This document shows, piece by piece, positions 1 through 6,385 of a DNA stretch of 33,141 bases. Both the position numbers and the translations under genes were made by a program. Below the pieces are notes generated by a model, which saw nothing but the letters and a program-made list of their open reading frames with translations, was not told where the DNA came from and made no database searches. The stretch lies in NCBI GenBank assembly GCA_910579955.1, contig CAJTWE010000028.1, positions 1-33,141 on the forward strand. The letters run 5' to 3'. This DNA is from an uncultured Ruminococcus sp. (lineage in GTDB: Bacteria > Bacillota > Clostridia > Oscillospirales > Ruminococcaceae). The first letter of the stretch is position 1. The number at the start of each line of letters is the position of its first letter.

Positions 1-59
1 AGAGGTTCATTAGGGTGCTCTTGAAAACATCCTAAAATCTATTATACGAGGAAAAGATT

Positions 60-935
60 ATGAAAAATGATCGCTATGAACTTAACAAGGAACTTGCTCA
101 GATGTTAAAGGGTGGAGTTATCATGGATGTTACCACACCTGAACAGGCTAAAATTGCAGAGGCAGCCGGTGCTTGTGCAATAATGGCACTGGAAAGGATT
201 CCAGCCGATATAAGAGCAGCAGGAGGTGTATCGAGAATGAGCGACCCTGCTATGATAAAAGGAATACAGAATGCTGTAAGTATACCTGTAATGGCAAAGT
301 GCAGGATAGGTCACTTTGCAGAAGCTCAGATATTGGAAGCCATTGAGATAGACTATATAGATGAAAGCGAAGTATTATCACCTGCTGATGATATTTATCA
401 TATAGATAAGAAAAAATTCAAAGTTCCTTTCGTATGCGGTGCAAAAGATCTGGGCGAAGCTCTCAGAAGAATTTCAGAGGGTGCGTCTATGATACGTACA
501 AAAGGCGAACCGGGTACAGGAGACGTTGTTCAGGCTGTAAGACATATGAGAAAAATTCAAAGTGAAATGTCTCGCATTGTTTCCAGACGTGAGGACGAGC
601 TTTTTGAGGAAGCAAAGCAGCTTCAAGTGCCTTTTGAACTTGTAAAATATGTACATGAAAACGGCAAGCTTCAGGTTGTAAACTTTGCTGCTGGTGGTGT
701 TGCTACTCCGGCAGATGCAGCTCTTATGATGCAGCTTGGTGCAGAGGGCGTGTTTGTAGGTTCTGGAATATTTAAGTCAGGCGACCCTGAAAAGCGTGCC
801 AATGCTATTGTAAAAGCTGTTACAAATTATAATGACCCCGACATTCTGGCAAAGCTTTCTGAAAATCTCGGCGAAGCAATGGTTGGCATAAACGAGCAGG
901 AGATAGCATTGCTTATGGCAGAAAGAGGTAAATAA
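60..935 (+). CDS. pdxS: Pyridoxal 5'-phosphate synthase lyase subunit PdxS
   Basis: The protein (291 aa, normal family length) is the synthase subunit of the DXP-independent vitamin B6 pathway. It condenses ribose 5-phosphate, glyceraldehyde 3-phosphate and PdxT-derived ammonia into PLP in the cytoplasm. The expected (beta/alpha)8 landmarks are visible: Asp23 in IMDV, the first Schiff-base lysine Lys80 in VMAKCRIGHF, the second catalytic lysine Lys148 in IRTKGEPGTG, and the phosphate-binding GGVATPADAA and GSGIFKSGDP loops near the C terminus. The ATG follows a GAGGAAAAG ribosome site. pdxT begins 3 bases after the stop, so the two are surely cotranscribed, as the two subunits form one dodecameric complex. 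Identification is from motifs and near full-length family resemblance. No convincing promoter is visible in the 59 bases upstream, which may be the tail of a longer transcript. Confidence 0.97.
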   Translation: MKNDRYELNKELAQMLKGGVIMDVTTPEQAKIAEAAGACAIMALERIPADIRAAGGVSRMSDPAMIKGIQNAVSIPVMAKCRIGHFAEAQILEAIEIDYIDESEVLSPADDIYHIDKKKFKVPFVCGAKDLGEALRRISEGASMIRTKGEPGTGDVVQAVRHMRKIQSEMSRIVSRREDELFEEAKQLQVPFELVKYVHENGKLQVVNFAAGGVATPADAALMMQLGAEGVFVGSGIFKSGDPEKRANAIVKAVTNYNDPDILAKLSENLGEAMVGINEQEIALLMAERGK

Positions 936-938
936 GAG

Positions 939-1499
939 GTGGCAGTAGGAATATTAGCATTGCAGGGGGCGTTTCAGGAACATGCTGACAGTCTGGAAAA
1001 ACTTTCAGTGAAATATAAATTTATAAGAAACACTTCTGATTTAGAGTCTATGCCTGACGGAATCATACTTCCCGGAGGAGAAAGCACTGTGCAGCGTAAG
1101 CTTGCAAAGGAACTGGGTTTGCTTGCTCCTATAAAAGCGCTTATAGAAAAGGGCGTTCCTGTTATGGGAACATGTGCAGGGCTTATCTTGCTTTCACAGG
1201 AAATTGCAGGGGGAGAGGATACAGCTTTTGGAACGCTGCCAGTTGCCGTTTGTAGAAACGCTTACGGCAGGCAGCTTGGGAGTTTTTCTGCAACGGGAAA
1301 TGTAGGGGAGATTTCTGACTTCCCAATGCGTTTTATACGTGCGCCCTATATAGAAAGAACTCTCTCAGATGATATAGAGATTTTAAATATTACAGACAAT
1401 AGGATAACTGCGGTAAAATACAAAAATCAAATAGGAGTCTCGTTTCATCCTGAGCTTACAAATGATTTAAGGCTGCATAAGATGCTGCTGTCGCTGTAA
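939..1499 (+). CDS. pdxT: Pyridoxal 5'-phosphate synthase glutaminase subunit PdxT
   Basis: Class I glutamine amidotransferase (186 aa) that hydrolyses glutamine and channels ammonia to PdxS. The catalytic triad can be read: Cys79 in MGTCAGLIL, His170 and Glu172 in VSFHPELTND. The oxyanion-strand motif LPGGEST lies near residues 44-50, and RAPYIE is also typical of the family. The start is a GTG immediately after the pdxS stop, with GAAAGAGG about 10 bases upstream inside the end of pdxS, implying translational coupling. The gene is complete and ends just before a strong hairpin, so pdxS-pdxT forms a closed two-gene operon. Confidence 0.96.
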   Translation: MAVGILALQGAFQEHADSLEKLSVKYKFIRNTSDLESMPDGIILPGGESTVQRKLAKELGLLAPIKALIEKGVPVMGTCAGLILLSQEIAGGEDTAFGTLPVAVCRNAYGRQLGSFSATGNVGEISDFPMRFIRAPYIERTLSDDIEILNITDNRITAVKYKNQIGVSFHPELTNDLRLHKMLLSL

Positions 1500-1523
1500 T
1501 GATTAAAATATAATAAAAAATAA

Positions 1524-1564
1524 AACAGCAGTACATTTTATGAATGAATGTTACTGCTGTTTTT
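1524..1564. terminator. Bidirectional terminator between pdxT and the dockerin gene
   Basis: A long stem (AACAGCAGTA-CATT pairing with AATGTTACTGCTGTT, one bulged base) is followed by TTTT on the plus strand and preceded by an A-rich run that reads as a T-tract on the minus strand. It sits between the convergent ends of pdxT and the minus-strand secreted protein and probably serves both. Confidence 0.85.
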
Positions 1565-1580
1565 ATATTGCTTTTTGCGT

Positions 1581-4016
1581 TTATTTGTTGGTAGAAATCA
1601 TCTCTTTAAGCGAGCAAAGGTCAAAGATGTTTACGTTTTTACTGCTGTCAATATCTGCAAGTTCTTTTTGTGTTTGTGAAAGTTTTGCGCTTCCTGCAAG
1701 ATATTTCTGTAGCAATACTGCGTCTGCAACGTCTAATATTCCATCAGCATTAACATCGCCCTTAATACTTGTTGATGAAATGACATCTGCTACTTCGCAT
1801 ATATCAACTATTCTTTCCGTTCCATATGACGAAGTGATTTTTACGGAATATGTTCCCTTATTATCCTTTGACGCACTTTTTATATCAAACTCAGAACCGG
1901 TTGCGCCATCTATTTCTTTGCCGTTTAGCAGCCATTGATAAGAAAGATTATCAGCTGTTGTAAGAACGTTTAATTTAATGCCTTCATTTTCAGTAAGATA
2001 AATTGTTCTTTTTGCCGAGTATACATTGAAATTATCGTATACAGTGTATTCTCCGGAATTTACTTCTCCAACATTTTTCCAAGAATCGGCTTCGTCCTGA
2101 ATAAATACACGTATATTAGAAAGTACTGTGCCGGACTGCAATCCCATTACATCGCCAAAAGGTATTTTAAACTCAACAAGATTTTCACTATGCTTCTGTA
2201 TACAACCAACTGGAGTTCCGCTGTTAAAGTAAATAAAGCCGTTATTCTGATAGTAAAGCCAGTATGATTTCCCACTGTCTTTATGAGTCAGCCTGATATT
2301 ATAAACCGGAGATGCAGCGTTATGATTTATATGAGCCATTACATAAAGATATTGATCGTCGCTTGTTACATAGAGTGTATTTCCATCGGTTTCATTACAT
2401 TTTATATCTTCGGATTGCTCGTAATCGTTTGTTATATACCCATCTGCAACAGCAATATTATTTATAGTAAACATTTCTCCGTTTGATATTGCCGGATTTT
2501 CGGTGTTTATCTGATAAAATGAGTCGTCAATAAGTTTTGATGTATCTTTGGAGTCTGTTACAGAAAAGCTTCCAAGATAATTAGCCCCAAGCATTGAATC
2601 CCAGATATTGTTATTTGCAAATCTTACTGAGCGCACGCTCATTTCGTCAATATTGTTATTGCCTACCGAAAGCTTTAAGTAAGCATTCCACTTGCCGGAT
2701 TCTATTCCTCCGGGGATTTTTATCTGAAATTCCGGAGTAACAGTAGTACATGAAAACCATTTCTTTGTGTTTACATCCACCGGAGCTTTTATATAATTGC
2801 CGTCCTTCTCCAGAATTATTTCTGCTTTCTGGTTCATAAGAGGATTTGCAAATCCTGTATTTTCTATGCTTGTTTTAAGAGTTAAAACACCGCCTTGTTC
2901 TACTTCATTGCTGAGGTCTGAATCTCTGAGCACAAAACGATATCCGATATGGTCACGCATGAATTTGAATACGGTTTCGCCGTAATAAGCACTGTTGTCC
3001 ACACCTTGAACGTCATATTCTTTATTGAATGTATAATCATTATAGAGCTTCCAGATATTTGAATTTATATAGCTAAGATGCGTTTTATACATTTCTGGTA
3101 TTGAGTTTTCCGGAAGGTACGTGTCATATTGCTTTGCAAAGTCGATATTTCCAGAGAATTCTCCTCCAAAATATGTAGTAAGAGTTTGATTGCCAAGCCA
3201 TGTTGTTTCTGCTTCTCGGTTGGAATAAGTGCCGAGGTCAGAGTTTGAACCCATATAACCATCATCATATAAGCCTACTCTTGCAGCATCGCTGCCCGGT
3301 ACGGCAACATAGTTTTCTATATCGCTAAGCTCAATACCCGCCCATGTTGTAAATGTTTTTGGTGTTCTTACAGTAACGGGTATGCTTTTCGGAACGACAT
3401 CCAGCATTATATCAAGAAGCTTTGCTTTATCTTCAAATGAGCAGTATTTTCCACCCCAGTGTTCGCCCCATGACCCTACAAAGCCTGATTCTACGTATGC
3501 GATAATATCTTTATACTCTTCAAGCAGCCCATCTGAACGTATCTGTTCTATATGGCTGACCATTTTATCAAATGATGATGGCTCAGGATTAAGCTTGCCT
3601 TTTGCATCATATCTAAATCTCAGCGCAACAGTACAGCCGTTTTTGCGGCAGTTTTGCAGAGTTTGACGAATGCCTTTAAAAAAAGTTTCATCAAGGTCAT
3701 AGTCAGTACCCTCAGTGTAATTTCCATCATCATCAGTAGTTCCATTTACACCACTTGAAAATGCGCCTATATCAACAAACATAATTACAAGATTGCCTGT
3801 TGGATTGTGAACAGGAGTATTATTAGGCTCGCAATGATACCATAGGGGACTTGTGTAGCCTGCGCCGGGATTGTTTATGGTTTCAGTGGATTCTGTGTAG
3901 TCAATACCAGAGTCTACAAGAATATTTTGCGATTCACTGTGGACTGAAAGAGAAGTAACAAATGCCGAAGCCATTGCAGCTGAAAGAATAATGCTTAATA
4001 TTTTTGATTTTATCAT
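1581..4016 (-). CDS. Secreted DUF4874/DUF4832 protein with Ig-like domain and C-terminal dockerin
   Basis: The protein (811 aa) has a signal peptide (about residues 1-27). Residues 35-220 resemble DUF4874 (NNPGAGYTSPLW, FVGSWGEHWGGKYCS), and 225-470 resemble DUF4832 (RVGLYDDGYMGSNSDLGTY, YRFVLRDSDLS), a glycoside-hydrolase-like pair whose substrate is not settled. Residues 490-660 look like a beta-sandwich binding module. Residues 670-740 form an Ig-like domain (YQWLLNGKEIDGATGSEF). Residues 752-808 are a dockerin with two EF-hand-like repeats (GDVNADGILDVADAVLLQKY and the degenerate DIDSSKNVNIFDLCSLKEM). It is therefore probably a cell-surface or cellulosomal carbohydrate-active protein. GAGGAAAT supplies the ribosome site. 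Only 39 bases separate it from the upstream minus-strand gene, with no clear terminator, so readthrough from the XRE pair is possible. Enzymatic function is inferred. Confidence 0.85.
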   Translation of the reverse strand: MIKSKILSIILSAAMASAFVTSLSVHSESQNILVDSGIDYTESTETINNPGAGYTSPLWYHCEPNNTPVHNPTGNLVIMFVDIGAFSSGVNGTTDDDGNYTEGTDYDLDETFFKGIRQTLQNCRKNGCTVALRFRYDAKGKLNPEPSSFDKMVSHIEQIRSDGLLEEYKDIIAYVESGFVGSWGEHWGGKYCSFEDKAKLLDIMLDVVPKSIPVTVRTPKTFTTWAGIELSDIENYVAVPGSDAARVGLYDDGYMGSNSDLGTYSNREAETTWLGNQTLTTYFGGEFSGNIDFAKQYDTYLPENSIPEMYKTHLSYINSNIWKLYNDYTFNKEYDVQGVDNSAYYGETVFKFMRDHIGYRFVLRDSDLSNEVEQGGVLTLKTSIENTGFANPLMNQKAEIILEKDGNYIKAPVDVNTKKWFSCTTVTPEFQIKIPGGIESGKWNAYLKLSVGNNNIDEMSVRSVRFANNNIWDSMLGANYLGSFSVTDSKDTSKLIDDSFYQINTENPAISNGEMFTINNIAVADGYITNDYEQSEDIKCNETDGNTLYVTSDDQYLYVMAHINHNAASPVYNIRLTHKDSGKSYWLYYQNNGFIYFNSGTPVGCIQKHSENLVEFKIPFGDVMGLQSGTVLSNIRVFIQDEADSWKNVGEVNSGEYTVYDNFNVYSAKRTIYLTENEGIKLNVLTTADNLSYQWLLNGKEIDGATGSEFDIKSASKDNKGTYSVKITSSYGTERIVDICEVADVISSTSIKGDVNADGILDVADAVLLQKYLAGSAKLSQTQKELADIDSSKNVNIFDLCSLKEMISTNK

Positions 4017-4055
4017 AATTTTATTTCCTCATAACTTTTAAATTTATGGCAGGGA

Positions 4056-4442
4056 TTATAAATTCCCCTGTTGCCGTCTATATCGCTTTGGAATATTAAT
4101 GCCTATTAAATATCCGATTTCATGGAGAAATTCCGAAATCACGGAAAAACCGTCTTTGTAGAAATACTCTATGCGCTTTTCTTTAAATTCAATTTCTTTA
4201 TAATCTGATGGACATACAAAAGTCCAGTCTGCACCATCACGGTCAAAAACGATTCGGAAAAACTTGTCTATATCTGTATCTTTGAAACCAGCTTTCATAA
4301 GCAATATGTGATGTTCCACAGCATCGTCTATTTGAGCTACAATAGCCGTTTTTCCGTCAAATGAGATAGCAGCAAGCATTGGTTCATCGTGCTTTATAGA
4401 GTCGTTTACTATCTGCTCTGATGGATATTTTATGATATTCAT
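4056..4442 (-). CDS. Hypothetical protein partnered with XRE regulator A
   Basis: I do not recognise this 128-aa protein. It is soluble, with no signal peptide or membrane segment, is rich in charged and aromatic residues, and ends in a basic tail (PKRYRRQQGNL). Its ATG overlaps the stop of the upstream XRE regulator by four bases (ATGA), so the two are translationally coupled and probably act together. A regulator plus small-partner arrangement can be a toxin-antitoxin pair or a phage-type switch, but no toxin motif can be seen. Confidence 0.7.
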   Translation of the reverse strand: MNIIKYPSEQIVNDSIKHDEPMLAAISFDGKTAIVAQIDDAVEHHILLMKAGFKDTDIDKFFRIVFDRDGADWTFVCPSDYKEIEFKEKRIEYFYKDGFSVISEFLHEIGYLIGINIPKRYRRQQGNL

Positions 4443-4648
4443 GTGGTTTCCTCCTCATACTCCAGTATATCACCGGGTTGGCAGTTAAGAGCCTTGCAAA
4501 GCTTAGCAATTGTATCAATAGTTACACTTTTACCTTGCTTAATTGCTGTCAAAGCGCCTTGTGAAATTATATTTTCTTTCTTTACTTTATAAGAAGTCAA
4601 TCCTCTTTCTTCCATCATAGCAATTAGTTTATCGTATTTTATCGGCAT
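4439..4648 (-). CDS. Small XRE/Cro-type transcriptional regulator A
   Basis: The ORF opens at 4696, but I choose the internal ATG at 4648 (MPIKYDKLIAMMEERGLTSY, 69 aa) because AAAGGA lies at proper distance and the paralogue at 4976-5188 begins the same way. It is a minimal Cro/C1-type helix-turn-helix: IISQGALTAIKQG is the recognition region, followed by TIAKLCKALNCQPGDILEYE. Most likely it is a DNA-binding repressor of its own promoter region. It is very close to regulator B except in the recognition helix, indicating duplication followed by a specificity change. The downstream gene overlaps by four bases. Confidence 0.88.
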   Translation of the reverse strand: MPIKYDKLIAMMEERGLTSYKVKKENIISQGALTAIKQGKSVTIDTIAKLCKALNCQPGDILEYEEETT

Positions 4649-4745
4649 TTTATAGATTCCTTTCAATGTATAATTTATACGTTTACTATTCTCCACTATA
4701 ATTATATCATATTATCATCACGGATTCGAGTGGCAAAATATACAA

Positions 4746-4806
4746 ATTATATCACGAAACTTTGTGACATATTCCTATTGACTGTCACTAATATACGTGA
4801 TATAAT
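4746..4806 (+). promoter_or_regulatory. Sigma-70 promoter and palindromic operator of cassette A
   Basis: The plus strand has TTGACT (4778-4783), a 17-base spacer and TATAAT (4801-4806). A perfect 10-base inverted repeat, TTATATCACG (4747-4756) and CGTGATATAA (4796-4805), places one half on this -10 and the other on a minus-strand TATAAT (4746-4751) facing regulator A. One dimeric regulator could therefore control both directions. Confidence 0.7.
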
Positions 4807-4831
4807 GTATACAGTGAAAGCGAGGTGTGTA
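4757..4831 (+). repeat. Duplicated 75-bp promoter block, copy A
   Basis: This block aligns without gaps to 5307-5381. Both share AAACTTTGTGACATAT, CCTATTGACT, GTGATATAAT and the downstream GAAAGCGAGGTGTGTA. They differ mainly in the 13 bases after the -35 hexamer, the part most likely to be read by the neighbouring regulator. Confidence 0.85.
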
Positions 4832-4835
4832 GAAT

Positions 4836-4979
4836 ATAAAAAACAACGGCATCGCTGCTCAGTGGAAAGAAATGCGACACCGTTATAAATACCAATACGA
4901 AAGGTTGATAAATCTATTATATCAAAATGTGCAGGATTTTCTGCATAAGAAGCAATTTTTTGCTTATGATTTTAATTAA
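4836..4979 (+). other. Possible decayed small ORF with ATA in place of a start codon
   Basis: Downstream of the cassette A promoter and GCGAGG, an open frame of 47 codons begins with ATA AAA AAC AAC GGC and ends TAA at 4979. It includes GIAAQWKEMRHRY and QYERLINLLYQ, which read like ordinary protein. No ATG or GTG occurs at the expected distance; the first ATG is internal at 4872. It could be a gene that lost its start by ATG to ATA, an ATA-initiated peptide, or chance. An imperfect hairpin (AACGG..TCGC with GCGA..CCGTT) lies inside. Confidence 0.25.
4944..4975 (+). terminator. Hairpin ending the cassette A transcript
   Basis: CATAAG-A-AGCAA pairs with TTGCTTATG and is followed by ATTTTAATTAATTTT. 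It sits where the plus transcript meets the end of regulator B on the minus strand. The T-tract is imperfect. Confidence 0.4.
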
Positions 4980-5188
4980 TTTTCGTTTTCCTCTTCATAT
5001 TCCAGTATATCGCCGGGTTGGCAGTTTAGTAGTTTGCATAATTTTGCAATAGTTCGGGTGTCAATGTCGCCACCTTCCATTATTTTCTTATATGTTGCCT
5101 GTCCAATAATCTTATCACGCTTAATAGTATAGCTTGTAATGCCTGCATTTTTCATTAACTTTATCAGTTTATCATACTTAATAGGCAC
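4976..5188 (-). CDS. Small XRE/Cro-type transcriptional regulator B
   Basis: The protein is a 70-aa paralogue of regulator A. I start at GTG 5188, preceded by GGGGGGAG at five bases. The longer ATG form at 5215 would put the ribosome site inside the gene. The sequence PIKYDKLIKLMKNAGITSYT leads into a helix-turn-helix whose recognition region (GQATYKKIMEGG) differs from A, and ends in TIAKLCKLLNCQPGDILEYE, nearly identical to A. It probably represses its own divergent promoter at 5328-5356. Unlike A, it has no coupled downstream partner. Confidence 0.87.
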   Translation of the reverse strand: MPIKYDKLIKLMKNAGITSYTIKRDKIIGQATYKKIMEGGDIDTRTIAKLCKLLNCQPGDILEYEEENEN

Positions 5189-5306
5189 TATTTCTCCCCC
5201 CTTTTTCTTAATCATTATTTAAATGACTACAACTTGCTCATTATACTCATATTATATAATAAATCAATCACTATTACAAGTGACAAAATAAACAAAAAAC
5301 CTCTCT

Positions 5307-5381
5307 AAACTTTGTGACATATGCCTATTGACTATCTCTCGAATTAGTGATATAATATATACAATGAAAGCGAGGTGTGTA
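5307..5381 (+). repeat. Duplicated 75-bp promoter block, copy B
   Basis: Gap-free counterpart of 4757-4831 (offset 550). The -35, -10 and GAAAGCGAGGTGTGTA segments are conserved, and the spacer differs. Copy B also lacks the TTATATCACG arm of copy A. Confidence 0.85.
5328..5356 (+). promoter_or_regulatory. Sigma-70 promoter of cassette B
   Basis: TTGACT (5328-5333), a 17-base spacer and TATAAT (5351-5356). Transcription would start near 5363 and meet a terminator about 75 bases later, so only a short RNA or a 15-codon GTG ORF (from 5376) would result. Confidence 0.75.
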
Positions 5382-5401
5382 AAAATATAAAATCAAGCAA
5401 C

Positions 5402-5443
5402 CTGTACAAAACCACACTATAAAATTTGTGCAGCTTTATTTTA
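5402..5443 (+). terminator. Terminator of the short cassette B transcript
   Basis: CTGTACAAA pairs with TTTGTGCAG (one G-T wobble) and is followed by CTTTATTTTA. Together with the promoter at 5328 it defines a short RNA of about 80 bases. Confidence 0.6.
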
Positions 5444-5452
5444 GCATAGAGG

Positions 5453-5497
5453 TTGACTTTTGACAGTCAATAGTATATAATTAAGACAGTCAAAAGT
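5453..5497 (+). promoter_or_regulatory. Promoter with TTGAC-box operators for the RHH gene
   Basis: TTGACT (5453-5458), a 17-base spacer and TATAAT (5476-5481). Inverted arms ACTTTTGAC (5456-5464) and GTCAAAAGT (5489-5497) bracket the -10, and a second palindrome TTGACAGTCAA (5460-5470) lies in the spacer. Short repeated palindromes over the promoter are what autoregulating ribbon-helix-helix proteins usually bind. Confidence 0.75.
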
Positions 5498-5508
5498 GAG
5501 GTGATGGA

Positions 5509-5682
5509 ATGAGTCCACGAACAGGCAGACCGACAGACAATCCAAAACCGTATAAAATAACGGTACGTATTGATGAAAAAGGTAAGAAAATTCTTGATGA
5601 ATACTGTAAGCAAGAATCTGTTTCACAAATGGAAGCAGTACGTAGAGGTATTAAAAAGTTGGAAAGCTATATAAAAAAATAG
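5509..5682 (+). CDS. Ribbon-helix-helix (CopG/Arc-like) DNA-binding protein
   Basis: This 57-aa protein starts MSPRTGRPTDNPK, an N-terminal arm common in small RHH regulators of Firmicute mobile elements. It continues with a beta strand (YKITVRIDEKG) and two helices (KKILDEYCKQ, SQMEAVRRGIKKLESYI). It would dimerise and bind short palindromes. The start has GAGGTG five bases upstream. No second gene follows closely as a toxin partner, since the next ORF begins 125 bases later after a weak hairpin. It is likely an autorepressor of the palindromic promoter just upstream. Confidence 0.85.
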   Translation: MSPRTGRPTDNPKPYKITVRIDEKGKKILDEYCKQESVSQMEAVRRGIKKLESYIKK

Positions 5683-5807
5683 AACGTTGCCCGTCTACCA
5701 AACAAAACAACGCTCTATTAAAACCAAAGACAAAAAGTCTTATCTGAAATTTATTATACATCAGAGCAGCCTTTTTGTCAAGTTATGATAGAAAGGAATT
5801 TTTAAAA

Positions 5808-6080
5808 ATGAACACCGTTAAACTTCTAGACAGATTAGACGATATCAAAGAACTGGCAAAATGTGCAGAGCTTGCCACATGGGAGCTTATTTCAGATTAT
5901 GGTTTTGCAACGAATCCTGACCCACAAAAGGCGCTTGAATACTTAACTGGAGAAAGCAGTACAATTGAAAGCGTGCAATCTTTTAGGTGGTATGCAGAGT
6001 ATGAACGTATATTCACGCTTATTGAGATTGCGGATGATTATATACATAAAATTTTAAAGCTTGCAAATGCTGCCAAGTAG
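5808..6080 (+). CDS. Hypothetical small helical protein
   Basis: I do not recognise this protein (90 aa from ATG 5808, chosen because AAAGGAA sits 9 bases upstream; a TTG further upstream at 5775 lacks such a site). It is predicted mostly helical and acidic, with LLDRLDDIKELAKCAELATWEL and RWYAEYERIFTLIEIADDYI as amphipathic stretches. Small proteins of this kind are common accessory genes of phages and conjugative elements. It is followed by a strong terminator, so it may be the last gene of the RHH transcript or stand alone. Confidence 0.65.
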   Translation: MNTVKLLDRLDDIKELAKCAELATWELISDYGFATNPDPQKALEYLTGESSTIESVQSFRWYAEYERIFTLIEIADDYIHKILKLANAAK

Positions 6081-6104
6081 GGCTGATAATATAATATAAA
6101 ATAA

Positions 6105-6146
6105 AAAACCACGCAATCAGGATTTTCTCCGAAATTGCGTGGTTTT
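6105..6146. terminator. Strong bidirectional terminator
   Basis: A 13-base-pair perfect stem, AAAACCACGCAAT (6105-6117) with ATTGCGTGGTTTT (6134-6146), has built-in T-runs in both directions. It ends the small plus-strand gene at 6080. Confidence 0.88.
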
Positions 6147-6385
6147 AAACTGTCTAAGATTCGTTGTTTTGATACAATTAAATTGCTGAAATAACGCTAT
6201 TTTGCGATATTTTTATTTTATGCCTGATAAATCTGACGTATACGGTGCAAGAAAAGTCATATCAATTGATATTACTGTGCGACTGCGTTCAGCACAATCG
6301 TTTGTCTTTCAGTGAAATCGTTTGATTTTGCACCTGATTTTGATAATCGTTTGCAATTTGAAAGCAGCCAAAGCTATTTAATCAT
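6147..6385. other. Noncoding gap with repeated AATCGTTTG motifs
   Basis: No gene is seen. AATCGTTTG occurs three times (near 6294, 6316 and 6345), and the middle copy is part of the direct repeat shared with 24806-24829. The stretch follows the terminator at 6146 and precedes the end of the minus-strand ATPase gene. Confidence 0.6.
6311..6334 (+). repeat. 24-bp direct repeat, left copy (candidate island boundary)
   Basis: This matches 24806-24829 at 23 of 24 positions and in the same orientation, with the shared core AATCGTTTGATTTTGCACC. The right copy lies between the recombinase tail gene and the tRNA-Pro gene. Such repeats can be attachment-site remnants. Confidence 0.6.

Noticed and set aside
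22..47. TTGAAA and TTATAC before pdxS considered as its promoter
   Set aside because: The spacing is too short (about 15 bases) and the start would fall on the ribosome site; the true promoter is probably upstream of the window.
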